Assembly: GCF_003544875.1 (NCBI RefSeq)
Contig: NZ_CP032093.1
Span: forward strand, 1,302,001 to 1,366,000
DNA length: 64,000 bases
Direction: 5' to 3'
Source of the DNA: Vibrio alfacsensis
GTDB lineage: Bacteria > Pseudomonadota > Gammaproteobacteria > Enterobacterales > Vibrionaceae
In this document: positions 44,359-53,930 of the stretch, in pieces
Numbering within the stretch: the stretch's first letter is position 1
Layout of the letters: each line of letters opens with the position of its first letter
Program-made: the position numbers and the translations under genes
Notes under the pieces: model-generated
Databases searched by the model: none
The model's input: only the letters and a program-made list of their open reading frames with translations
What the model was told of the DNA's origin: nothing

Positions 44359-44852
44359 ATAAATAGGCGTTTGGGATGTAGCTATAAATCAAGGTGTCAC
44401 GACGTTTTGTCCAATTCCCGATAAATCTTGCGAAATATAGCTTTCCAAAAGCTGATTATTACTAAAGTGCTAGTTGATGTAGAAAGCGGTTGTGATTTTG
44501 TGTCTTTTCTTTAGAATGCTCGTTCGTACAAAAACGTGTACATCGGTATTTGTACTAAGTTTTGTACCTGCAGCGGTGAGTTTTCGAGAACACATCGCAT
44601 AAATCATTGCTACAAATGCAAAAACTAAAATCATGTGTTGCTTGGTATAAAACACGTGTCATTCTTTCCTTAAAATTCATTATTTCTCTAAAACAATCTC
44701 GTCAATGCATAACTTCCCGTGTTTTAAAGCTTTTCTAATTTTTCCTGTCTAATGATACATTCATTTATATTCGAAATTATTCTAATCTAACGGTTGCATT
44801 CTTGTTGCACTTGTACCAAATTTGTACCAAATATCTTTTGGTGCGAGGTGTT
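44359..44852. other. Left flank of the island, no gene recognised
   Basis: The 494-bp gap has no supported gene. It is unusually rich in TGTAC motifs (CGTACAAAA, GTGTACATC, TTGTACTAAG, TTTGTACCTG between 44525 and 44570) and ends in the tandem repeat listed separately. Confidence 0.5.
44811..44832. repeat. Tandem TTGTACCAAAT repeat before the integrase
   Basis: TTGTACCAAAT occurs twice, head to tail, ending 20 bp before the integrase start. With further TGTAC motifs around 44525-44570 it may be an integrase binding array or attachment site (attL/attP-like). Confidence 0.65.
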
Positions 44853-46049
44853 ATGACTATTACAGATGCATGGCTTAGAGCGAAACATGGCAAGCCCTAC
44901 AACGGCAAACCTGAGATCAATTATCGCGATGGCGTTGGTGTTCGTATTAGCCCAAAAGGAAAAATAATCTGGGTTTATCGTGCTAGCTTTTTGGGTAAAC
45001 CCATCAGGGTTAAGCTTGGTGAATACCCGACCATGAAAATACGAGATGCACTGCGTGAGCGTGATGCGCGATCTGAATTAATAGAGAAAGGAATTGATCC
45101 CAGAAAAGCGTTAATAGCTAAACGAGAAGAAGTGGTACATACGCTTGATTATGTCATTGACTATTGGGTAACACATCACGCAAAAAATAATGTTATACAA
45201 TGGCGAGCACTGCAAAAGATGTTTTTGACTGATGTGAGTCCTCATTTGGGACATTACCCAATCAAGCAACTTGAAATTCCGGACTTTATGCCAGTGTTTG
45301 AAAAAGCCAAGGATAGAGTGGGGCCTAAGCACGCAGCGAATTTAATGTCTCGACTCAAACAGGTTATATCGTTTGCTGTAAGACACGGATTAATCAAACA
45401 TAATCCAATTTTGTCTTTGCAAAACTTGATGTTGGAATCCCCTCTGAGCCTAAGGGTAGTAAACAAAGCGAAGCCGCCGTGCCAGTTTTATGGCGAACGA
45501 TTGACACGCTATCTCTTCATGAAAGTAATAAAAATTTTACGCTTGAGCGCAATATTTGCTAACAGATCCAATGAATTAAGATTAGCTAGAAAGAAAGACT
45601 TTGATCTGTCAAAACGAATTTGGACTGTCCCAAGGAAAAATAATAAGACAAGGAAGAAGAGCGGAGGAGATATACTGCGACCAATTCCAGACTTAGCGAT
45701 GGAGATTATTAAATCACAATTTGCGCTTTGGCCTAACTTTGAAGTCGTATTCCCGCCAGTCAACAAGAAAGAAGATAGGCCAATGGCAGAAAATACTCCA
45801 GTAGGATTTGGAGACAGACTAGGGAACGCGATGGTTAAGCTCGGCTATCCAAGAACGACCAATCATGATATGCGCCGTACAGCACGAAATATATGGGAAG
45901 AGAAAGGCGTTCCATTCAATGTCGCTGAGACGATGCTTGGTCACAAAGTCCATACGGGTGTCCATGCTCACTATAATAGCTATGGCTATTTGAAAGAACA
46001 GCTAACTGCCTATGAAATGTGGTCAAAAATCCTAAAGCCAAGCAACTAA
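44853..46049 (+). CDS. int: Tyrosine-type integrase, P4 family
   Basis: The product is 398 residues: an N-terminal DUF4102-like arm-binding domain (GVRISPKGKIIWVYRASFLG, LGEYPTMKIRDALR), a core-binding domain and a C-terminal catalytic domain with Arg (FANRSNELRLA), His-x-x-Arg (NHDMRRTARNI), LGHKVHTGV and the Tyr in HYNSYGY. It integrates and excises genomic islands by site-specific recombination. The frame is open from 44802 but the ATG at 44853 has GAGGTG before it. It marks the left border of the CRISPR-carrying island. Confidence 0.9.
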   Translation: MTITDAWLRAKHGKPYNGKPEINYRDGVGVRISPKGKIIWVYRASFLGKPIRVKLGEYPTMKIRDALRERDARSELIEKGIDPRKALIAKREEVVHTLDYVIDYWVTHHAKNNVIQWRALQKMFLTDVSPHLGHYPIKQLEIPDFMPVFEKAKDRVGPKHAANLMSRLKQVISFAVRHGLIKHNPILSLQNLMLESPLSLRVVNKAKPPCQFYGERLTRYLFMKVIKILRLSAIFANRSNELRLARKKDFDLSKRIWTVPRKNNKTRKKSGGDILRPIPDLAMEIIKSQFALWPNFEVVFPPVNKKEDRPMAENTPVGFGDRLGNAMVKLGYPRTTNHDMRRTARNIWEEKGVPFNVAETMLGHKVHTGVHAHYNSYGYLKEQLTAYEMWSKILKPSN

Positions 46050-46181
46050 CCTATATGCAAATTAAGTGAGTAAACAGTTAAGTGAAAATGTCTTAACTGT
46101 TTACAAACATAATGATTTAAATTTAAAGCATATTGTGCTTTTAGCCCAATCAATACTTGTCTCCGAGGCGTTTTCCTCGAA

Positions 46182-46307
46182 TTACGGACCTAGAAACCCT
46201 TTATATTCAGTCCAACGCCATAGTGTTGGCTGTGATATACCGAAAATTTCACGTATTTCTTTATCACTGATAAGAATTTGCTCTGCTTCTTGAATTATAT
46301 TGGACAT
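46182..46307 (-). pseudogene. AlpA-like helix-turn-helix regulator, truncated
   Basis: A perfect AAGGAG site precedes the ATG at 46307. The product (41 aa) contains ISDKEIREIFGISQPTLWRW, an AlpA/excisionase-type DNA-binding helix-turn-helix, and then stops early at a TAA. In another frame about 45 more residues continue beyond the stop (SRKTPRRQVLIGLKAQ), so the gene seems to have lost its frame. AlpA proteins control island integrases, which fits the neighbouring integrase. Confidence 0.6.
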
Positions 46308-46707
46308 TCAAAGTCTCCTTAATATTTCCTAATTTCATAGCTTTAATGATTTTTTCAGCATTTTGGTTGTTTTTCATATGTGTTTATCTTGAGTGTGATG
46401 CTATCTATTTTATTGTTTCACCTTTTAGTATCGATCTGTGAAAGTCTCGTGTATTTGTTTGTATTTGCACTGGTACATTTACAGGGAGATAGGATAGGTC
46501 TCTTGAAACGATAATGGTTTTGCGTGCTTGATCGCGAAACTAGCTTAGGTAGTACCATAATTAACGGTTGCAATTTTAAAAAGTCGACTTTGAATTTTCT
46601 GGTAGTAGTGGGTATTGTGCATACTCAAGTTTGGCTCTTTCTAAGTTGGTTATTTGAACTATACCCGTGATCATTGAAGATGCTTGATTTCTCATTAATT
46701 CAGGATC
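46308..46707. other. Intergenic region with no recognised gene
   Basis: This 400-bp stretch separates the HTH fragment from the IS630 remnant. It is AT-rich and I can assign nothing in it. Confidence 0.4.
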
Positions 46708-47440
46708 ATGCTACGCACTATGAAAGTTGCACTGACTCCCGAGCAGGTGCACGACATTGAGCGTGATAGTCAAGTGTTCGACCGTATAAAAGCCGTTTTA
46801 CTGGCTTCCGAGGGTTGGAGTCAGGGTCATGATACCTCAAGCTCTTCGTATTCATGAATCGACCGTTGCCCGTCATCTTAGTGATTATGTTCTCTCTGAA
46901 AAACTTAAACCTGAGAATGGTGGTAACTAGAGTCGACTGTTTTCGACTAAGACGATGCAGCTCTTCGAGCATTTGGCTGAGAAAACCTACTTCATACGCG
47001 TCAAATCGTTACTTACATCGAGACTGAGTTCGGCGTGAGCTACATCGTCGCAGGTATGAACAAGTGGTTATCGAGTATTGCAATGAGGTACTTAAGTCCA
47101 TAATGCGCCTGTGCTTTTCATGGATGCCGTTTATCCTACTTAATCAACAAAGCTCAGCTATGGTTAGATCCGAAAAGAACAGGATAAGCTTATTGAAACG
47201 ATAGATATCGAGAGCATTGTTCGCTTCTTTTGGAAACTCAAGAAAGAGCATTATCCACTAGAGCAAACCGTGCTGGTGCAGCCTAACATAGGTCAGATAT
47301 GCTGCAAAAGTGCTCAATATAGAGCTTCATTAATTACAACGATACAGCCCAAACTTAAATCCAATGGAGCGGCTTTGGAAAGTAATGAATGAGTATGTGA
47401 GGAACTATTTATTTTGCAGAAAAACTTCAGAGTTATTGTT
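46708..47440 (+). mobile_element. IS630-family transposase remnant
   Basis: Fragments in several frames read as an IS630/Tc1-mariner transposase: an N-terminal helix-turn-helix part (LTPEQVHDIERDS, IKAVLLASEGWSQ, then in another frame RIHESTVARHLSDYV), a middle part (FGVSYIVAGMNKW) and the C-terminal YSPNLNPMERLWKVMNEYV. Numerous stops and shifts show true decay. It abuts a relic CRISPR leader and repeat. Terminal inverted repeats could not be delimited. Confidence 0.75.
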
Positions 47441-47525
47441 CTTAAAGGGCTGTGGACGGTAGAGTATCAGATATGCTCAGACTAAATGGGATTAAGAAGC
47501 GCCCAGATTAGATGGGAATAAAGTT
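47441..47525 (+). CRISPR. Relic CRISPR leader and 1.5 degenerate repeats
   Basis: TTAAAGGGCT and GGTAGAGTAT match the leader end of both intact arrays. A degenerate repeat (CTCAGACTAAATGGGATTAA at 47477) follows, then directly a second partial repeat (GCCCAGATTAGATGGGA at 47501) with no spacer between. This is a dead remnant of a third array. Confidence 0.75.
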
Positions 47526-47595
47526 AGCAGCAAAAGGTTCACAATTCATGCGAACCTTTGTAATAGTTTCGTTGATCATAAAGGTCGTTCTGTAA

Positions 47596-48597
47596 CTATT
47601 TATTTTTTGCTTGATTAGGCCACATTTCGTTACTTAAATAGCCCTTTTCAATACTGTATTTGTACTGGCTTAATAGCTTACGTAGTTCCGATAAAGGAAC
47701 ACGTTCCGATACGTTGCTAGAACCTGCAGTAAAGGTTTGTATAAATGCACCTTTCAAAGTGCCACTTAGATGACTCCACCAGTTGTACCAAGGGCCAACT
47801 GGGACGGCACCGTTACTCCCAGGGCGGATTGATTGCCCCCAAGGGAAATGACCAATACGAATATTGTGAGAAATGCTCTCTCCACCAATATGTTCATAAG
47901 GGTGGCGTCCACTCATTAAAAGCATGAAACAGATAATCGTTAAGGAAAACGTATCGCTGTAGACATTCCTGACTACAGACGACAAATTTTGCCCTTGGTG
48001 TTCGGGCGGAATCATGCTGTCTGTTCCTACTGGGCAGGGAAAATGTTGCCCTTGAATGCTTACTTGATAACTATCACAATCAATAAACGAAACTAATTTG
48101 GTTTGTGGTTCGACCAAAAAATTATCAAGATTTATATCTCCCATATAAATGCCATGAGAATGCAATTGTTCCGCAGTTTTTAAAAGGCTTTGAAGAATTT
48201 CAATTACATCCGTCCGGTTTATCTCTGGGAAATACTTTCTCACTAGTTTTGGCACTTTAAATACACTCAATTTAATGCCGTCAGCCGCTTTCATCGCGTA
48301 GCCTTGCCAAATCCGCTGCTCATCAAAGACCGCTAATTGAGGCCAAGCGACCGGAAGTTTGCTCAATGATGGCGTGCTTTTGTAAAGCTTAATCATTGCA
48401 TTAATCTTATCCATACGCTCTTTATCCCCAAGGTAATCAGAATGGTAGATCTTGGTTAAAATTTTGCAATTGATGCTTAATGGATAAACGCAGCCTTCAC
48501 CTCCGCGAGCTAATTCTTTACCGAGCTGACGTGACTCGCCATTAAAATCAAAAACGGTTTGTAATACTGTCGAGTTGTCATTGCTTAAGTTAAACAT
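47596..48597 (-). CDS. YegI-like protein kinase domain protein
   Basis: The product is 333 residues with a bacterial Ser/Thr-kinase-like domain: glycine loop GKELARGGEGCVYPL, the ATP lysine in KILTKIYH, catalytic loop GIYMGDINLDNFLV (GD in place of HRD) and FIDCDSYQV in place of DFG. It is the last gene of a kinase-phosphatase-vWA trio with the same composition as E. coli yegI-pphC(yegK)-yegL. It lacks the extra C-terminal region of YegI. GGAGG precedes the ATG, and the start overlaps the phosphatase end by 8 bp. Within a CRISPR island such a trio is unexpected. The substrate is unknown. Confidence 0.75.
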   Translation of the reverse strand: MFNLSNDNSTVLQTVFDFNGESRQLGKELARGGEGCVYPLSINCKILTKIYHSDYLGDKERMDKINAMIKLYKSTPSLSKLPVAWPQLAVFDEQRIWQGYAMKAADGIKLSVFKVPKLVRKYFPEINRTDVIEILQSLLKTAEQLHSHGIYMGDINLDNFLVEPQTKLVSFIDCDSYQVSIQGQHFPCPVGTDSMIPPEHQGQNLSSVVRNVYSDTFSLTIICFMLLMSGRHPYEHIGGESISHNIRIGHFPWGQSIRPGSNGAVPVGPWYNWWSHLSGTLKGAFIQTFTAGSSNVSERVPLSELRKLLSQYKYSIEKGYLSNEMWPNQAKNK

Positions 48598-49465
48598 AGC
48601 GTGCCTCCTCGATAAATGGGGGAGTGTGTTGTTTGGCTTCCTGGTAACCTAGCAAGGCGATAGATTTGTCATCCCCTGTAGAGCGGCACCAGATTTTCGG
48701 GTCACTTAAAAAATAGTGAAGATTCTTATTTGCAGATTTGTCATCTTCCAACCAACTCAATAAACTGTTGCAAGCTTTATTTGCCGGCGTGTGAGAACGG
48801 TTGTCGACTAATTTCTCTGCACTACCGTCACTTAGTAACATCACAGCATCGAATTGATTTTCTAACCAGCCTGACTGGACTTGATTAAGAGAGAGCGAGG
48901 CATCAACAAAGCAAGTTTGGTTAGCAAACTCTCCCTTAGCTGGTGGCGTCAACACTGTCCACTCATGTGAACGTTTGTTACGAGTAAGTATAAAGCCATC
49001 GCCAACTTGAAGCCAAAGTGAGCGATAACGGCCCACGACGGCCATTAACAACGTTGAGCGAAACTCTTTCGCTTGTTGCTGATAGGTGGTAGCAAGATCT
49101 TTAATTATTCCTTTACTGTGGCGGGCAAGTAGGTTTCCGAACAGCGCTTGATCGCTTTTGTTAGGTGTATCTTGAGTGTCTAACATGCTCATTAATAGTG
49201 GTTCTAGTGTCGAACATAGACGCAGTAACCCGGCGGTCAGCCCTTGTGAACCTAGGTGGGATAACTTTGCTGAGCCTGCACCATCACACAAAATTGCTAT
49301 TGGGCGTAAGTTTGCTTGGCTACAACAGGCATCTTGGCAAGGCAAGCTACTTTCAATATGACGATATCCGACAACAGATTGAGCCGCATAAGTCCAATTT
49401 GATGCAGAAGTCGAGAACGGTACTTGCGGATCCGAATATGGAAGTAAAGGAACGTAATGACTCAC
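48590..49465 (-). CDS. PphC-like PP2C protein phosphatase
   Basis: The product is about 291 residues of the PP2C family. Metal-binding acidic residues are visible in ILCDGAGSAKLSHLGSQG, LLSDGSAEKLVD and TGDDKSIALLGY. It should dephosphorylate Ser/Thr in proteins and most likely counters the kinase gene that overlaps its 3' end. The frame is open to 49573 from a TTG without ribosome site. The GTG at 49465, eight bases after GGAG, is the better start and avoids overlap with the upstream vWA gene. Confidence 0.78.
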   Translation of the reverse strand: MSHYVPLLPYSDPQVPFSTSASNWTYAAQSVVGYRHIESSLPCQDACCSQANLRPIAILCDGAGSAKLSHLGSQGLTAGLLRLCSTLEPLLMSMLDTQDTPNKSDQALFGNLLARHSKGIIKDLATTYQQQAKEFRSTLLMAVVGRYRSLWLQVGDGFILTRNKRSHEWTVLTPPAKGEFANQTCFVDASLSLNQVQSGWLENQFDAVMLLSDGSAEKLVDNRSHTPANKACNSLLSWLEDDKSANKNLHYFLSDPKIWCRSTGDDKSIALLGYQEAKQHTPPFIEEARYV

Positions 49466-49551
49466 AGTGCAGTCTCCAAAACTAGTTGCAGAGCGCAATA
49501 ACAAATCATATAGAGGCTTGTTATTGCGTTTGTTATTGCTGTCGCAAAGAG

Positions 49552-50226
49552 TTAAACGCTGATTGCGTCCCAACCAGAAGTCGACGGCAGAGCTACTTTA
49601 TCGCCGGGGATAGATTGGCTCACACGTTGCATGCTTGCTGATAACCATCGAAAAAAGGCCCGAAATTCCAATCCTTTCAATTTCTTGGGCTCAAGAACGC
49701 TAAACTCTTGTAGTATCTGCATGTCAGCCGCATCTCCAATACCAACGCAAAGTACGACCATTTTTTGGTTCTGTGCGAGTTGCTTTAGGCGTTGGGCCGC
49801 AGCTTTCCAGTCATCATTTGGCTCACCGTCTGTCATTAGTACTAACCATGGTTGGTAGTAACTTACGCCAGACTGCTTGTATTCATGCTTGCGTGCTTCA
49901 AGCTTATCAATGGCTAGGTTCACGGCCTCACCCATTGGGGTCATACCGTAGGCATCAATTTTTGGTAGTACTTCAATGTCATCAACGGTCATCATTGGTT
50001 GAACTAATTCAACGTTGTGGCCAAAGCTAATCACACCCGCTTCAACAGAGCAGCTTGCCATTTCATCCGCTTGAACCTCCTCAACAAATTGTGAAAGACC
50101 AAGATTCAGTTCTTGATTTGGTGCTCCGGACATACTAGAGGAAGCATCCATAACAAGCATTACAGGGCAACGAGGGGCAGGGTTTGAGATAAGCGAATCA
50201 TCAAAAATTTGGGGGTAGTAACTCAT
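49552..50226 (-). CDS. YegL-like von Willebrand factor A domain protein
   Basis: The product is 224 residues, essentially one vWA domain with a complete MIDAS metal site: DASSSMSGAPN (DxSxS), the Thr in YGMTPMGEA and the Asp in LMTDGEPNDDW. It resembles E. coli YegL in size and motifs. As first gene of the kinase/phosphatase trio it likely acts as the adaptor or scaffold. Its promoter contains the island palindrome (50299-50308), 28 bp before a CATAAT -10 element. Confidence 0.8.
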   Translation of the reverse strand: MSYYPQIFDDSLISNPAPRCPVMLVMDASSSMSGAPNQELNLGLSQFVEEVQADEMASCSVEAGVISFGHNVELVQPMMTVDDIEVLPKIDAYGMTPMGEAVNLAIDKLEARKHEYKQSGVSYYQPWLVLMTDGEPNDDWKAAAQRLKQLAQNQKMVVLCVGIGDAADMQILQEFSVLEPKKLKGLEFRAFFRWLSASMQRVSQSIPGDKVALPSTSGWDAISV

Positions 50227-50298
50227 GGGCAGCGTCCTTAACGTTTCGTAACTTAACGAGATGGATTATGCCTAAGTAAGAATTTTAAGCGTAAACTA

Positions 50299-50308
50299 AC
50301 AAATTTGT
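50299..50308 (-). promoter_or_regulatory. Island operator palindrome, YegL operon
   Basis: ACAAATTTGT on the minus strand is followed after 28 bp by CATAAT and then the vWA gene. It also borders the leader of CRISPR array 1. Confidence 0.7.
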
Positions 50309-50522
50309 GTGGAACATTAGAGCAATACCTGAGTGATTTGGTCGAGATTGCGGATTAATAAAAAATGTTTTAATAATTAAAGGTAATTTTCAATATTTTC
50401 AGATGGTTACGGGAAAAATAGAGCGTTGAGTTTTAAATGAAATTTATAAGTTGATCAATGTCACATATTTTACCGCAAACAAGCGCTGTAGAGCTTGATT
50501 TTAAAGGGTTACAGCGGGTAGA
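50309..50522 (+). promoter_or_regulatory. Leader of CRISPR array 1
   Basis: About 214 bp between the operator and the first repeat. It shares several blocks with the array 2 leader, including GAGATTGCGGAT and GGCTTGATTTTAAAGGG-like sequence (GCTTGATTTTAAAGGGTTAC here) and AGCGGGTAGAGTATTCGAC at the leader-repeat junction. It should contain the promoter for the pre-crRNA, read on the plus strand. Confidence 0.75.
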
Positions 50523-51257
50523 GTATTCGACATGCCCAGATTAGATGGGATTAAGACAACATATGTTGATGTTGAATATGTTGTTGTAAATAGTATTCGA
50601 CATGCCCAGATTAGATGGGATTAAGACTGTAACTATCCAAGCCACCCAAGCGAAAAATGCTACGGTGTATTCGACATGCCCAGATTAGATGGGATTAAGA
50701 CTTTCCCTAATAATGGAGTTTAATTCAGTTACATGTTTGTATTCGACATGCCCAGATTAGATGGGATTAAGACAAACAAGTCGTCTTCATCCACATATTC
50801 AGGAACTGTATTCGACATGCCCAGATTAGATGGGATTAAGACCTGGATCATTGGATGTTCAAGCGTCATGTTTTGAGTATTCGACATGCCCAGATTAGAT
50901 GGGATTAAGACTCTCAACTTCGAAACGAAATGCTTTGTTTGGGTCCGTATTCGACATGCCCAGATTAGATGGGATTAAGACTTATTCTTGAGCATATTGA
51001 AATCAATTGACTTTTCGTGTATTCGACATGCCCAGATTAGATGGGATTAAGACTCCAAGTAGGATAGCATCGTTTGTATGGTAAAGGGTATTCGACATGC
51101 CCAGATTAGATGGGATTAAGACATCGGGTTCATGCCGGCTTGAATAGATTTCATGCCGTATTCAACATGCCCAGATTAGATGGGATTAAGACGAATAGGT
51201 TTGTCCATAGGCGTTCATCGTTCTTGCGTATTCGACATGCCCAGATTAGATGGGATT
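50523..51257 (+). CRISPR. CRISPR array 1, 11 repeats and 10 spacers
   Basis: The 35-bp repeat begins GTATTCGACATGCCCAG and ends GGGATTAAGAC. Repeats start at 50523, 50593, 50667, 50739, 50808, 50877, 50947, 51019, 51088, 51158 and 51228. Spacers are 34-39 bp and all different. The leader is on the left. The repeat at 51158 has a G to A change (TTCAACATG) and the last is cut after 30 bp, as expected for the leader-distal end. Read rightward, crRNA 5' handles would end in TTAAGAC. The array is convergent with the cas2 gene that begins 5 bp beyond its end. Confidence 0.98.
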
Positions 51258-51261
51258 TTCT

Positions 51262-51534
51262 TTAAATCACAAACCAATCGTCATGCCAGTGAATTTGTGA
51301 TTTACCATCGGTCATTCGTGTCGCAATGTCTTTACCACAGAGCGGGTAGTAGTGGATACGATCTTGCTTTTTGATAACCTGCTGTAAACGTTTTTTAAGC
51401 TGACTGAATCTTTCTGGACGCAACCTAACTTCAAACACACTGTACTGAATTCGCCAACCATGCTCGTTGAGAATTTTTACCACTCGTCGTCTGCGTTTGT
51501 TGCTACATACATCAAAACACACTACTGCAAACAT
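51262..51534 (-). CDS. cas2: CRISPR-associated Cas2, copy A
   Basis: The product is 90 residues of the Cas2 ferredoxin-like fold: VVCFDVCSNKRRRRVVKILN, then RIQYSVFEVRL and HYYPLCGKD. Cas2 dimers bridge Cas1 dimers in the spacer-integration complex. It is the last gene of the adaptation operon. The ATG at 51534 is six bases after AAGGA; a GTG in frame one codon earlier is less likely. A second cas2 of different sequence lies directly upstream. Confidence 0.93.
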   Translation of the reverse strand: MFAVVCFDVCSNKRRRRVVKILNEHGWRIQYSVFEVRLRPERFSQLKKRLQQVIKKQDRIHYYPLCGKDIATRMTDGKSQIHWHDDWFVI

Positions 51535-51554
51535 CACTCATCCTTAGTTCTGTA

Positions 51555-51836
51555 TTACACCAGTTCATAACTTTTATATGTGTGAATTTGACCGCTTCCT
51601 TGAGCAAAACGTTTAGCTTTGCAATGTTTACAAAGATGAAAGTAATGCACTGCATCTGTGATTGGGTCGATTTTTTGTCGCAGCGAATAGCGTAGTCGGT
51701 GGAGTTGCTGTAGGGTAAGCATGCACTCGAATACGCTGTACTGAACTCTGACACCATGATTTAAGAGTGCTTTTTCTACGTATCGACGAGTTTTATTATC
51801 ACTGATGTCATAACAAACAAGAAAAATGTGGCGCAT
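51555..51836 (-). CDS. cas2: CRISPR-associated Cas2, copy B
   Basis: The product is 93 residues with the Cas2 pattern LVCYDISDNKTRRYVEKALL, RVQYSVFECML and VHYFHLCKHC. AAGGGG precedes the ATG. It lies 13 bp after the RT-Cas1 gene and 20 bp before the other cas2. The two copies share only the family core, so they are old paralogs, perhaps forming a heterodimer. The CKHC pair near the C-terminus is unusual. Confidence 0.92.
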   Translation of the reverse strand: MRHIFLVCYDISDNKTRRYVEKALLNHGVRVQYSVFECMLTLQQLHRLRYSLRQKIDPITDAVHYFHLCKHCKAKRFAQGSGQIHTYKSYELV

Positions 51837-51849
51837 AGTTGCCCCTTAA

Positions 51850-53930
51850 TTATCGTAGTCGCAGTGGGGTGAGGCTGCCATCTTTTGTGAGCAACAATTG
51901 CCTTAGTTCTAATACTTGTAAGTCGATAAAGCGGCGTAAATCGGTTTTTATTTTGAGATCTGGATGGGTAAATCGTTGTTGCATACGCTGTTCGAAGGCT
52001 TGCACAAAAATTTTTTTGCCACGTTCAAGTAAGATGCAACCTTGATCAGTTTGAACAAAATCACTGGCTTTTAACGTTTGGCGAAGAATCAATTTCAATA
52101 CAACTTCATCGACCACAAGTGGTCTCCATGGCTCCATTAAGTCAAGCACAAGGCTTGGAAAACCATTCGCTTGCTTATGCAAATACCCAAATAGTGGCGA
52201 TATACCTCGCACTTCTAATATCACTTGAATGTTATTGAACAAAAGTTGATAACCAAAGCTAAGTAACACGTTGATTGGATCTTTTGGAGGACGACGATTC
52301 CGACCAGAAAAGTGCCAAGTATGTTGTGACCACGTTTTCCATTGCTGAAAATAAAATCTCGCCCCAATACCTTCGTAACCGCGAAGTTGATCGATGTGGT
52401 TACATTCAGCAACGCTGTTGCGCGCGTTAATCAATCCATTTATGCACGTTGGATCCAACGGTAATCCTTGCTTGTTCCATCGCTTAAGCAGCTGCAATTG
52501 ATTGTTTAGCTTCTGGCTAATGAAAAAGCGTACGTGTTTGAGGCATCTTGCACTATCAGACTGCTCAAACACTTGAGCTTGCAACAACTCAGGATTGTTT
52601 TGTGTCTCAAAACCGAATGCCCCGCACCGTTGCCCTGCTTGGCTGAGCAGAATGATTGGTATGGCGTGAGTTAGACAATGTTTGATGACAGCAATGGTAG
52701 GGTGCACATTACCAAATAACCAGATGGTATCGATGGTTGCTGCGGGAAAACACTGTAACTCTTGTCCTTTATGGCTTACGCGGATTTGTCCATTGCGCAT
52801 CGACATTACGGCGCCTTGTTTTTGTACATACAAGGTTCGAAGTTTGGCAATTTGGCTAATTGATGCACTTGTTTTATCTAATGTCTGTTGCTGAGGTTCC
52901 AGCTCATCCTCGATGCAATCGTTTAGATGCACCAAATGGTTAGGCACAGAATCCAACCAGTAGTTTTTGGGCAGAGTAATCGTGAGGTCAATCTCATTAT
53001 CGATGTCTGGAGGGGAGGTGACGTTAGGTTTGAGATTGTGCCAGCAACGATCAGTATGAAGAGACTCCGGCAACGTAAGCTGATCGATAAAATGAACACC
53101 AAGAAAGTGGAATCCTAAGTCAAAATTGGTGACCTTGGTTTTCTCTTGATTTAACTCTAAATGGCTGCGTTCCAGGATTAGGTTGACCTCTTCTAACGCC
53201 AATCTTGCGACTTGCTCGGTTTTACAATGGACAACAAAATCATCCGCGTAACGTACGATTTCATATCCTGAATCAAGCATGGCAATATCTAACTCGTTAA
53301 GAAATAAATTTGCCAATAAAGGGGAAAGTGGTGATCCTTGTGGTATGCCCACACCAACACTTGATCCAAAACTTAACTCGTTATCCAGGTTTTGTTGTTG
53401 TGCTGTAATCGCTTGATTGACCAAATTTACATAAGGTGAGTTAGCCAATGCGGTTGAGACTTTTTGTTGCAATATATTGTGGTTAATATTATCAAAAATG
53501 CGGTTATATCGGCATCCACTACCCAGTGATAGCCAGAGTCTCGTAAAAACTCGACCCGTTGAATGGCATCCATATAACTTCGATGTGGACGGTAACCATA
53601 GCTGCTCCGAGTAAACTGACTTTCAAAAATGGGAGAGATCTTTTGTGCCAGCCACGTATGAACCACTCTATCCCGAACGCAAGGAATCGCTAGATATCGC
53701 TCTCCACCATTTTTCTTGGGTACATTGACCCTCAGATAAGGTTTTGGTTGCCATGAATTGTGGTTAAGGTCATTTAGAAGCTGAGACAAATAGCGCTCTT
53801 TAGCCAGTTCAAACTGCTCAATGGAAATGCCATCAGTTCCAGCAATACCATTGTTTTCAGCAACTCGATGAAAGGCGCAATGTAACTCTTGTAACGTCAC
53901 TAGCTCCGTTACTGCAGTGGCATTGTTCAT
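51850..53930 (-). pseudogene. cas1: Reverse transcriptase-Cas1 fusion, one frameshift
   Basis: Full length would be about 693 residues. N-terminal group II intron-like reverse transcriptase: GIAGTDGISIEQF, VVDADITAFFDNIN (catalytic Asp, after frame repair), GIPQGSPLSPLLANLFLNEL and the active-site RYADDFVVHCK. C-terminal Cas1 from about residue 355: catalytic Glu in RGYEGIGARFYF, His in LFGYLHKQANGFPS and Asp in VLDLMEPWRPLVVD. No Cas6 domain precedes the RT. Adding one base to the A5 tract at 53494-53498 gives TAFFDNINHN and joins the frames. All catalytic residues survive, so the gene is probably functional and the break artefactual. The start ATG at 53930 overlaps the upstream stop (ATGA). 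Confidence 0.92.

Noticed and set aside
44470..44655. 61-residue minus-strand frame left of the integrase
   Set aside because: No family resemblance and no supporting context; composition looks random.
44359..44852. tRNA gene as island attachment site
   Set aside because: I looked for a cloverleaf or T-loop sequence near the integrase and found none.
46066..46293. Plus-strand frame after the integrase
   Set aside because: It is antisense to the AlpA-like fragment, which has a perfect ribosome site and a recognisable helix-turn-helix.
50729..50917. Open frame across CRISPR array 1 on the minus strand
   Set aside because: It is a translation of repeats and spacers; the repeat length keeps the frame open by chance.
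51850..53930. RT-Cas1 as a true pseudogene
   Set aside because: Every catalytic motif on both sides of the break is intact and one base in an A5 tract repairs the frame, the same pattern as in core genes of this assembly.
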